Of a DNA stretch of 21,060 nucleotides, positions 14,593 through 21,060 are shown piece by piece (within the stretch, counting starts at the first letter, position 1; every line of letters begins with the position of its first letter). Position numbers and translations under genes: made by a program. The DNA lies in contig DATDGI010000036.1 in assembly GCA_036522155.1 (NCBI GenBank), positions 1 through 21,060 on the forward strand, given 5' to 3'. This stretch comes from UBA9676 sp036522155 (GTDB lineage Bacteria > Actinomycetota > Actinomycetes > Streptosporangiales > Streptosporangiaceae). The notes under the pieces were generated by a model. It was not told where the DNA came from. It made no database searches and was given only the letters and a program-made list of their open reading frames with translations.

Positions 14593-14997
14593 GAATCGTT
14601 AGAGTCCCCCGCCGTGTTGACGAGTCCGCGGACCCATCCCTGCCCCGTGACTACGTCGGCTGGGGGCATCAGCCAGGCCTGGGCATCATCGGCCCATCTG
14701 CCCGCCCATCGAAAGTCAACCCTTGTCCCGTGAATTCTCCGCGCCCCAGGCCATAGGACAACGAGGGAAATCCCTGGTCACAGCGTTAGACAGCAATGCA
14801 CTCCGGAGCCGTGAGCGCAGGTTCGAATCCTGCCCGGGGCACCTATTCCGATCAGGCCCAATGGCCGCTGACCAGCGCAAACAGCCTTGCAGCGATTCCC
14901 GGCATGTACAGCCGTGTGCTGCTCAAGGCCGCCTGGCGCCGGGGTTCCCGGCCGTTGAGCGGCCCGCCCGGCGCACGCCGGCCGCCAGAGCCCGGCA
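14593..14997. other. Intergenic region with right tRNA remnant
   Basis: No gene on either strand is convincing. It contains the att-like tRNA 3' repeat at 14806-14843 and, just before it, sequence weakly similar to that before the left copy. Confidence 0.4.
14806..14843 (+). repeat. tRNA 3'-end direct repeat (att-like), right copy
   Basis: Matches 9045-9082 at 37 of 38 positions, including the complete T-arm. The acceptor strand here reads CCGGGGC instead of CGGGGGC. The preceding bases contain CTGGTCAC and ACAGCAA blocks shared with the left copy, so more than the T-arm was once common. No intact tRNA can be folded around it by eye. Confidence 0.7.
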
Positions 14998-16293
14998 TCA
15001 TCCGTGTTCGTTGATCCACACCGATACATGGGCCGGTTCCAGCGCCCGGTGCACGACACCGGCCAGGTCATCGCGGACCGAATCCAGATCCACGGTGGCG
15101 TTCAGCCGCGCCGCGAACCCGGCCACCATGTGCTCGGCGTCATACCGGGCCCGGTTGAACCGCCGGTCCACCCGCAACTGCACCCGACGCCGCACCGGGT
15201 TGAACAGCGCCGCGGCGGCCAGCGTGGCAGCGGCCACCGCCACCGTGCTGTGGAACCGGAACACCTCGGTGGCCAGCAGCACCAGGCCCGCGTAGACCCC
15301 GACCAGCAGGCCGGTCACGATCGCATACGCCACGGTGCGGGAGATGATCCGGTCGATGTCATACAGCCGGTACTTCAAGATCGCCACCCCGATCGACACG
15401 GGCAGCGCGGCGACGCCGATAAATACGCCGTCGACCACCGCCTGGGCGGCGGGCGGCGGCGGCGGCCTGTCAAGGGTCCCCACCACGGCGGTGACCGCCA
15501 CGGCGGTGACCGCCACGGCGGCCATGCACACGGCCGCACCGCTCATCAGCCACTTGAGCTGCTGGCGGCGCTCCCCCGATGCGCGGCGCCAGGACAGCAC
15601 CTGGCTGGCCACGAACACCAGCCAGAACACCGCCAGCACCGGCAAGATGATCCCCTCGACCGAGCCCAGCCACGCCGAGCTGCCCGCCGGGTCGTCCACC
15701 GCCCGCAGGTCGCCGCCGGGAACGAGATGTATATCGCCCGCGACGACGGCGCCGAGCGTCACCGCGTAGATACTCACCGGCCAGAACGCGCCGACCGCCA
15801 GGTAGCCCCACAGCACCGGCCGCCAGCGGGGCGAGGGCAGTCGGCCATCCGGGAACAGCAGGATCATCAGCGGGAGCGTCACCAACAGCGGGCACCAGGA
15901 CGGGGCGAGGACCACGCCCACCCCGGCCAGCGGCAGGTGATGACCGAGCCGGTAGCTGAGCTATGCGTAATCCGCCCCGACACCGCCAAGCAATAGCAGC
16001 GCCACCAGCGCGAGAAACATCCAGCCCAGTGGATTACCGGGCTGGCGGCGCGCCACAACGAACCCGACGAGTCCGATCGGCAGCAAAACGATGAAGGCCG
16101 CGAGATTCTCGCCGAAGCCGGACCCCGCCCACCGGGTCGCATATCCAAGCGGCACGCCGACGGCAAACAGGACGATGATCAGCACAACCAGCGACCACGC
16201 GGCCACCACGGGAGCCGCCACCTGGGAACGACGGCCCGCCGTGCCCGCGGTCACCAGAGCCCGCCCCGGCTGGTGGCTGCGCTTCTCGCCCAC
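14998..16293 (-). pseudogene. Multi-pass membrane protein like histidine-kinase sensor regions, split by an amber codon
   Basis: Read through, this is a ~430-residue frame from GTG 16293 (start uncertain) with a single TAG at 15961-15963. Before the stop: TM segments AAWSLVVLIIVLFAVGVPLG, FIVLLPIGLVGFVVARRQPG and NPLGWMFLALVALLLLGG. After it: LSYRLGHHLPLAG, then LLVTLPLMILLFPDGRLPSPRW, more TM helices, and ILKYRLYDIDRIISRTVAYAIV...FNPVRRRVQLRVDRRFNRARYDA. These are hallmarks of the N-terminal membrane and linker region of actinobacterial sensor kinases. The protein ends at AHVSVWI with no HisKA or ATPase domain, as do other stand-alone members I recall. The TAG sits where Glu (GAG) is expected, so one substitution would explain it. 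Confidence 0.75.
15483..15521. repeat. 15-bp tandem repeat, about 2.6 copies
   Basis: CCACGGCGGTGACCG repeats head to tail inside a membrane-segment coding stretch, adding the residues VTAVA per copy on the minus strand. Each unit also holds a small palindrome (GGCGGTGACCGCC across the junction). Slippage expansion in a TM helix is the simple explanation. Confidence 0.7.
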
Positions 16294-16537
16294 CGAGCGA
16301 TCGCTACGCCCGGATCGTTCCGGGAACGTTACGGCTCATAGCGGCAGGTGCATGACTGCCGACTGGGCTCAGATCCAGGGATGGCCCGCTCAGCGTGCGG
16401 CGGCTGTCCAGCCCGCCCGATCGCCTCGATGCCACTTGGCCGACGTCACACTCCGCCATAAGCCCTCACATTTCTTCGCGCGCCCGAGCCGCCTGATTGT
16501 GCGTAGGCGTTGCGGGTCTGGCCGGGATGGCAGTGAG
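16294..16537. other. Gap between the sensor-like gene and the IS110 leader
   Basis: No gene is seen on either strand. The left end of the IS110 element must lie somewhere here or shortly after, but IS110 elements often lack terminal repeats and target duplications, so it cannot be placed. Confidence 0.35.
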
Positions 16538-16665
16538 CCGGGTCCGTAGCGTTGAGAGGTCCCGGTGGGGTTGGCTCCTGAGCCGCCTGCCGGCCGGTTT
16601 TGGTCTGGCTTCCGGACGACGTGCCAGTCTGCCGGGGCCTCGCCGTGGCGTGGCTCAAAAGAGGC
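16538..16665 (+). ncRNA. Candidate IS110 bridge RNA / structured leader
   Basis: Three consecutive stem-loops precede the transposase: CCGGGTCC/GGTCCCGG (16538-16545 with 16558-16565, one T-T mismatch), a nested stem CCGGC/GCCGG (16590-16594 with 16631-16635) enclosing CTGGC/GCCAG (16605-16609 with 16623-16627) with internal loops, and GCCTC/GAGGC (16637-16641 with 16661-16665). IS110-group elements such as IS621 encode a bridge RNA with target- and donor-binding internal loops upstream of the recombinase. Here the location fits, but loop-to-target matches could not be tested because the element ends are unknown. Confidence 0.3.
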
Positions 16666-16741
16666 GCGAGCGCCAGCAAAGGAGTTCTGGAATCAGGCGT
16701 GCCCGTCACGGTTCCCCAGGTCTCCTCGAGGAGGGCATGTC

Positions 16742-18127
16742 ATGGCGGCAGTAATGATCGGCGTGGATCCGCATAAGGCCTCGCATACGGCGGTGGTGAT
16801 CAGCGCGGCTGAGGAGCCGCTGGGCGAGGTGCGGGTGCGTGCCTGCGCGGCGCAGGCGGAGCGGCTGCTGGCGTGGGCGGCGCCCTGGCCGGAGCGGGCC
16901 TGGGCGATCGAGGGTGCCGATGGCGTCGGGCACCTGCTGGCCCAGCAGCTGCTGGCCGCGGGTGAGCGGGTGCTGGATGTGCAGCCCAAGCTCAGCGCCA
17001 GGGTGCGGCTGCTGGCGGCTGGCGCGACGAGCAAGAACGACCCGAATGACGCCCGGCCGGTGGCCGTCGCGGCGCTGCGCTCGCCGTCGGCCCGGGCGGC
17101 GGCAGCTGATGACCACGCGGCGGTGCTGCGGGTCTGGTCCAAGCGGCACCGGGACCTGGGCCGCCTGCGGACCCAGCTGGTGTGCCGGCTGCACGCGGTG
17201 TTGTGCGAGCTGCTGCCTGGCGGCGTCGCCAAGGAACTCACCGCAGGCCAGGCCGCGCAGCTGCTGGGATCGATCACCACCTCCGACGCGGTCGCGGCGG
17301 CCCGCCGCGAGCTCGCCGCCCAGTTCACCGCCGACCTGCGCGGCATCGACGCGCAGATGCGCGACACCAGGGCCAAGCTCACCGTGGCGGTCCGGGCGGC
17401 CGGGACCAGCCTGACCGGGCTGTCCGGGGTCGGCCCGGTGATCGCCGCCACGGTCATCGGCGACGTCCGCGACGTGTCCCGCTTCCCCAGCCGGGACCAC
17501 TTCGCCGCCTGGAACGGCACCGCGCCGATCGAGGTTTCCTCGGGCAAGCGGAAGATCTACCGGCTGTCCCGGCGCGGCAACCGCCGGCTCAACCACGCCA
17601 TCCACATGGCCGCGGTCACCCAGATCCGCTACCGGCACAGCCAAGGCCGCGCCTACTACGACAAGAAAAGGGCCGAAGGCAAGACCGGCAAAGAAGCCCT
17701 GCGCGCGCTGAAGCGGCAGATCAGCGACGCCATCTTCGCCTGCCTCCAAGCCGACGCCCAGCGCGTCACCAGCGCGAACGGCCCGGGAGGACAACCGGGG
17801 AACGACTCTGGCTCCAGCGCGGCCGGCTCACACCCCAGACACCGGCTCTTTGGACAAGCCACTCCCGGGCCTGCCACCCACCCTACGATCCCAGCGCCCG
17901 GGGACTCTCCTACCGCCCCGGTATCCCGCTCCGCTGCCGTTCCGCGCGAGCGGGCGAGCGGGTCCAGGACCGGGCGGAGCCCGGCGGCGCAGCGGCGCCC
18001 GAAGGGCGTCCTTGACCCGGCCGCCCGCGAGCCGATAATCCCCGTGGCGGGAAAGCAGGCACGCCAGCAGCCAAAAACTGTCGCCGAGCGGACGCCGCCC
18101 CGCACCAGGCCCACGCACTCCCCTTGA
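16742..18127 (+). CDS. IS110-family transposase (DEDD recombinase)
   Basis: A 461-residue recombinase. The N-terminal RuvC-like domain keeps the catalytic set: Asp9 (GVDPHKASHT), Glu57 (AIEGADGVGHLLA), and Asp100 and Asp103 (SKNDPNDARPVA). The C-terminal Tnp_20 domain has LTGLSGVGPVIAATVIGDV (~224-242), FAAWNGTAPIEVSSGK with the catalytic serine (Ser266/267), and YRLSRRGNRRLNHAIHMAA. The start at 16742 is supported by GAGGAGGG (16728-16735). Homology fades after ~residue 345; the last ~115 residues are Pro/Ser/Arg-rich and unusual. Around 17840 another frame would read TGSLDKPLPG, the sort of ending I associate with IS110 proteins, so a late frameshift may have replaced the natural terminus. 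The catalytic core looks functional. Confidence 0.9.
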   Translation: MAAVMIGVDPHKASHTAVVISAAEEPLGEVRVRACAAQAERLLAWAAPWPERAWAIEGADGVGHLLAQQLLAAGERVLDVQPKLSARVRLLAAGATSKNDPNDARPVAVAALRSPSARAAAADDHAAVLRVWSKRHRDLGRLRTQLVCRLHAVLCELLPGGVAKELTAGQAAQLLGSITTSDAVAAARRELAAQFTADLRGIDAQMRDTRAKLTVAVRAAGTSLTGLSGVGPVIAATVIGDVRDVSRFPSRDHFAAWNGTAPIEVSSGKRKIYRLSRRGNRRLNHAIHMAAVTQIRYRHSQGRAYYDKKRAEGKTGKEALRALKRQISDAIFACLQADAQRVTSANGPGGQPGNDSGSSAAGSHPRHRLFGQATPGPATHPTIPAPGDSPTAPVSRSAAVPRERASGSRTGRSPAAQRRPKGVLDPAAREPIIPVAGKQARQQPKTVAERTPPRTRPTHSP

Positions 18128-18345
18128 CCCTCAAACAAAGAGGTGTTCGTTCGGTGCGGCAGCCTGGCTGGTCGGGTGTTCGTCTTGCCGCCACCGATCG
18201 TGGCATTCTGGGCGGAGGGGCGCGTTCGGCGAAGGCGTGCCGATTGCGCGGATGCCAGCGCCCCTGTCGCGCGTCTTGCGGTGCTGGCCGACGAGGCTGA
18301 GCGTTTGATCCGGCAGCCATGCCGCAGCGACCAAGGGGGGATCGG
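18128..18345. other. Gap with a large imperfect hairpin
   Basis: Holds GGTGCGGCA (18153-18161) pairing with TGCCGCCACC (18186-18195) with one bulge, around a 24-nt loop. It may be the structured right end of the IS110 element or an unrelated structure. A strong ribosome-binding G-run (18335-18340) closes the gap before the ATG at 18346. Confidence 0.35.
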
Positions 18346-19358
18346 ATGCCAGCGATCGGATCGGTCGATGAACTGCTGGCGCGGGCGTCCCGGCGGACCC
18401 AGGTCCGGCCCGGTGACGGCAAGGGCGGGGCGCGGTTTGAGCGGGTCCTGGCCGATGGGGAAGCGTTTTTCGTCAAGTACGTGAGCCCCGCGTCGGATTG
18501 GATCATGCGGGTCGCCGGCGATCGCGTTCACCGCTCTTACCTGGCGTGGCGGTCGGGCTAATGGCCCGTTCGCCTGGCTGTATCGACCATACGGTTGTGG
18601 AAATGCAGGTCAGCGGTGCGGACGGCGACACCGTGCTGACGACGGTCATGCGTGACGTCGGCGCGTTCTTGGTCCCCGAAGGCGATGCCGTCGTGCCGGC
18701 CAGCCAGCACGCGGGCTTTATCGAGCACATGGCCGATCTGTGCTTTGCGTTCTGGGATTGGGACGACGACATTGGCCTGACCACGATGCAGCAGCGGATC
18801 CGCTGCTTCGCGCCCGGCACCATCGCCGCTGAGCTGCTGGCCGCCGAGGTCCCGGCGCCGATCGCCGCCGCGGACGCGGGATGGCGTCTCCTGCCCGGCC
18901 GGTCACCGGTGCTGTCGGGGCTGGCCCGGCTGCTTCATGACCGGCCGGAGGTTGTTACCGGGCCGCTGGCCGACACGCCGCGCACCTTCCTGCACGGCGA
19001 CTGGAAGATGGGCAACCTGGGCACGCCCCCCGGCCGACGCACGATACTGCTGGACTGGACGTTTCCCGGCTCGGGCCCGGCCTGCTGGGACCTGTGCTGG
19101 TACCTGGCCCTCAACCGGGCCCGGCTGCCGGAGTCCAAGGATGCGGCGATCGGCCGGTTCCGGGCCGCGCTGGAGGCCCGCGGCGTCGCGACCGGCGGCT
19201 GGTGGGATGCCCAGCTCGACTTGTGCATGATCGCCATCATGGCCACCTTCGGCTGGGAGAAGGCGCTCGGTGAGGCCGCCGAGCTGTCGTGGTGGGAGCG
19301 CCGGGTGGGCGCCGCCGCCGCCCGCCAGGGCATCCTGGTCCCCGGGCCTGCCGGGTGA
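18346..19358 (+). pseudogene. Aminoglycoside-phosphotransferase-fold protein, one-base frameshift
   Basis: A small-molecule kinase of the APH/choline-kinase fold, ~337 residues when joined. The first frame (ATG 18346, AAGGGGGG ribosome-binding site 5 nt upstream) gives GSVDELLARAS, the ATP-site lysine strand AFFVKYVSPASDWIMR and VHRSYLAWRSG, then stops at 18561. The second frame continues LMARSPGCIDHTVVEMQ through the catalytic loop HGDWKMGNLG (~18990-19020), the Mg-binding LLDWTFPGSGPACWDLCWYLAL, and ends at the TGA 19356. Adding one G to the run at 18555-18558 restores TRP-ARG-SER-GLY-LEU-MET. All catalytic parts survive, so a sequencing error is plausible. It is coupled (GTGA) to the methyltransferase. 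Substrate unknown. Confidence 0.82.
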
Positions 19359-20173
19359 CAGCCGACCACTACGCCGGCGCTGGCCGGCGGTGGGCGACCG
19401 GCGCCACGCTGGTGTATGGCCCGATCGCGGCCGAGCTGGTCGCGATGAGCCCGCATCCGCTCGCCGGTTGCACGGTGCTCGACGCCGGCGCTGGCACCGG
19501 AGCGGTCAGCTCCGCGCTGGCTGCCCGGCGCGCTCATCCCATCGCCATGGACCAGTCGATCGGCATGCTGGCCTGGAACGCCTCCGCCCGGCCGCCGTGC
19601 GTGGTCGCTGACATCAGCGCGCTGCCGCTGCCTGCCGGGCGGCTTGACGCCGCGGTCGCCGCGTTCGTCCTCAACCACCTGATGCAGCCCTCGGCCGGCC
19701 TGGCTGAACTGGCCCGCGTCACCCGTCCCGGCGGTGCGGTGCTCGCGGCGGTGTTCAGCAACGCCAGCCGAAGCCAGGCCCGCGACCAAGTCGACGCGGT
19801 CGCCCAGGAGGCGGGCTGGCAGGTTCCGGACTGGTACACCGACCTCAGGGCCAACGCTGTGCCCATCCTCGGCACCACCGGGGCGATGCGAGCCGCGGCA
19901 AACGCGGCCGGGCTCGCCTGCGTTGTGGTCGAGGAACGGCCGGTAGATGTCGGCGTCACCGAGCCCGAGCAGCTCGTCAGCTACCGTCTCGGCCAGCCTC
20001 TGTTCGCCTGCTGGCTCGACCGCATCGGCCCTCGCCGGGCAGCCGAAGTCGCATCCCACGCCGCCGACGTGATCCGTCCCACCATGCAGCCCTACCGCCC
20101 GATCGTGGTGTTCCTTGCCGCCACCACGCCGGCCGGGTCTACCGAACACCCTGATCTGGATGCCAACTCCTGA
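19355..20173 (+). CDS. Class I SAM-dependent methyltransferase
   Basis: A 272-residue methyltransferase. Motif I is VLDAGAGTGAVSSAL (~41-55), the acidic residue ending strand 2 is in PIAMDQS (Asp66), motif II is VVADISALPLPAGRLDAAVA (~83-102), and FVLNHLMQPSAGLAELARVTRPGGAVLAAVF matches the ubiE/Methyltransf_11 type strand 4 to strand 5 region. The GTG start at 19355 overlaps the kinase stop by four bases; an in-frame start at 19289 would lie inside the kinase gene and is rejected. Translation coupling to a kinase suggests the two modify the same or related small molecules, but the substrate cannot be named. No lesion is seen. Confidence 0.88.
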   Translation: MTADHYAGAGRRWATGATLVYGPIAAELVAMSPHPLAGCTVLDAGAGTGAVSSALAARRAHPIAMDQSIGMLAWNASARPPCVVADISALPLPAGRLDAAVAAFVLNHLMQPSAGLAELARVTRPGGAVLAAVFSNASRSQARDQVDAVAQEAGWQVPDWYTDLRANAVPILGTTGAMRAAANAAGLACVVVEERPVDVGVTEPEQLVSYRLGQPLFACWLDRIGPRRAAEVASHAADVIRPTMQPYRPIVVFLAATTPAGSTEHPDLDANS

Positions 20174-20294
20174 AGGTGCCGGAACCCGCATCCTCGCGCC
20201 GAGTCGGCGTTCCGCGCGGCGGCGGCCTGGCCGCGGACCGCACCCGAGGGGGAAGCTGGCGCTGGTGCCTGGCGCGTGATGTCGCGACTGCCCG

Positions 20295-20939
20295 CTATGA
20301 AGCTGGACTGCTGGCCTCGGGCTGGACGGCACGGCCGTGGAGGGCGAACTGCCTGTCGTCGGCATAATCGCAGGTACCTTCGGCCTGGAACTGGCGGGCG
20401 GCACGCACGACCTCCGCGCCGAGGGTGCGCAGTTGCCCGGCGATGGCCTGGTCGGCCAGTTGCCCGTCCGGGTCAAACGATCGCCACGCCTGTGGCACGG
20501 GCAGCACCAGCGGAACGCTCCAGCCGCGCAGCGCGCGGGCGATGAAGTCCATCGAGTTGACCGCCTGCAGTCCCTGCACCCCGCCAGCCGTGGAAACCAG
20601 CCCGATCGGCTTGTTCGACAGATAGGGCGGATCACGCTCCGCCAGCAGGATCAGCCAGTCCAGGGCGTTCTTGAACGAGCCGCTGACCGAGCCGTGGTAG
20701 GTCGGGCTGGACCAGATCATCGCGTCACACCCGTACACGGCGTCGGCGAACTCGTGTGCACCTGCGGGGGTCGCGTGTTCGGCGGTGTACAGGGGCAGGC
20801 CCAGGTCACGGACCCAGATCAGCTGAACCCCGGCCCCGGCCGCGGTCGCCCCCTCCAACGCCGCCCTGAGCGCGGTGAGGCTGGTGGAGGCGGCTCGCAG
20901 CGAACCACCCAGGCCTACCACACGCACCGGTCTGACCAC
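20295..20939 (-). CDS. NADPH-dependent FMN reductase
   Basis: A 214-residue flavodoxin-like reductase that reduces FMN with NAD(P)H in the cytoplasm, often supplying a flavin monooxygenase. Visible are the phosphate-binding loop GLGGSLRAASTSLTALRAAL (~9-28), the FMN-contacting SPTYHGSVSGSFKNALDWL (~78-96), and STAGGVQGLQAVNSMDFIARALRG (~116-139). The GTG start is supported by GGAGGGAG (20946-20953) 6 nt upstream. It faces the kinase-methyltransferase pair tail to tail, with a short ~120-nt gap (20174-20294) that shows no terminator. No lesion is seen. The region after 20940 to the window end holds no recognised gene. Confidence 0.9.
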   Translation of the reverse strand: MVRPVRVVGLGGSLRAASTSLTALRAALEGATAAGAGVQLIWVRDLGLPLYTAEHATPAGAHEFADAVYGCDAMIWSSPTYHGSVSGSFKNALDWLILLAERDPPYLSNKPIGLVSTAGGVQGLQAVNSMDFIARALRGWSVPLVLPVPQAWRSFDPDGQLADQAIAGQLRTLGAEVVRAARQFQAEGTCDYADDRQFALHGRAVQPEASSPAS

Positions 20940-21060
20940 GGCGTCTCCCTCCGGTGAACCAGGAATCTGAGCGTACGCTGCGCCGTGGTCGCCGTGCCTA
21001 GTTGCTCCGTTCGGGGTGACGGCGCTGTCCCGGTGCGTGGCGGAACGCGACCGGGCAGGC

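Larger units (their letters stand above)
16500..18145 (+). mobile_element. IS110-family insertion sequence (ends approximate)
   Basis: One IS110 transposase with a structured non-coding leader. No terminal inverted repeats or duplicated target were found, as is usual for the family, so both limits are estimates: the left from the start of paired leader structure, the right from the end of the transposase frame. Confidence 0.55.

Noticed and set aside
14742..14843. Complete tRNA gene at the right repeat
   Set aside because: GCCCC at 14743-14747 could pair with the 3' end, but the spacing is ~100 nt and no anticodon stem forms.
15483..15521. CRISPR-like repeats
   Set aside because: The 15-bp units are head to tail with no spacers and lie within a coding frame.
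15004..15996. 330-codon plus-strand frame over the sensor-like gene
   Set aside because: His/Arg/Gln-rich antisense of a transmembrane protein; no signature.
18935..20635. 566-codon minus-strand frame over the kinase, methyltransferase and FMN reductase
   Set aside because: Crosses three recognised genes; composition is that of an antisense frame.

Overview
High-GC actinobacterial DNA. The evidence is the base composition, strong G/C preference at third codon positions, and families typical of Actinomycetota: a SCO6745-like protein, a deazaflavin (F420)-dependent oxidoreductase, WHG-type TetR, an IS110 transposase, and many starts that look leaderless (a TAnnnT -10 box 6-7 nt before the start codon). 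The genus cannot be fixed from the sequence; a soil or filamentous actinomycete is a reasonable guess.

Layout. 1-1148: the end of O-acetylhomoserine sulfhydrylase (cut by the window edge), coupled to a CoA-binding-domain protein. 1235-3368: a patchwork with a GyrI-like small-molecule-binding protein between two copies of a RelE-type toxin 3' end, an ASCH-domain protein running into the larger RelE remnant, and a complete VapBC-type toxin-antitoxin pair. 3624-5237: a 14-TM DHA2 drug exporter. 5331-8943: genes of which several are broken: a universal stress protein (frameshift), an F420-type oxidoreductase (damaged C terminus), an amidohydrolase tail, then an intact TetR regulator divergent from an ABM-like protein with a long perfect operator between them, followed by a SCO6745-like gene carrying a stop and a frameshift.

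9045-14843: a segment bounded by two near-identical 38-bp copies (37/38) of a tRNA 3' end in the same orientation, the usual trace of tRNA-targeted integration. It holds a TetR-cupin operon with an operator over the regulator's own start codon, and a 1,106-aa membrane-anchored P-loop (NACHT/STAND-like) NTPase with a helical C-terminal half and conserved-looking Cys motifs. No integrase is visible. This NTPase is the best candidate for an undescribed system in the window.

14998-21060: a histidine-kinase-sensor-like membrane protein split by an amber codon; an IS110-family element with intact DEDD residues and a structured upstream leader that could be a bridge RNA; an aminoglycoside-phosphotransferase-fold gene with a one-base deletion, translationally coupled to a SAM methyltransferase; and a convergent NADPH-dependent FMN reductase.

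Five or six coding regions carry a frameshift or internal stop. Several lesions are single missing bases in or next to G/C-rich runs, which could be sequencing error; the in-frame stops are more likely real decay. All calls come from reading the sequence by eye, with no database search.
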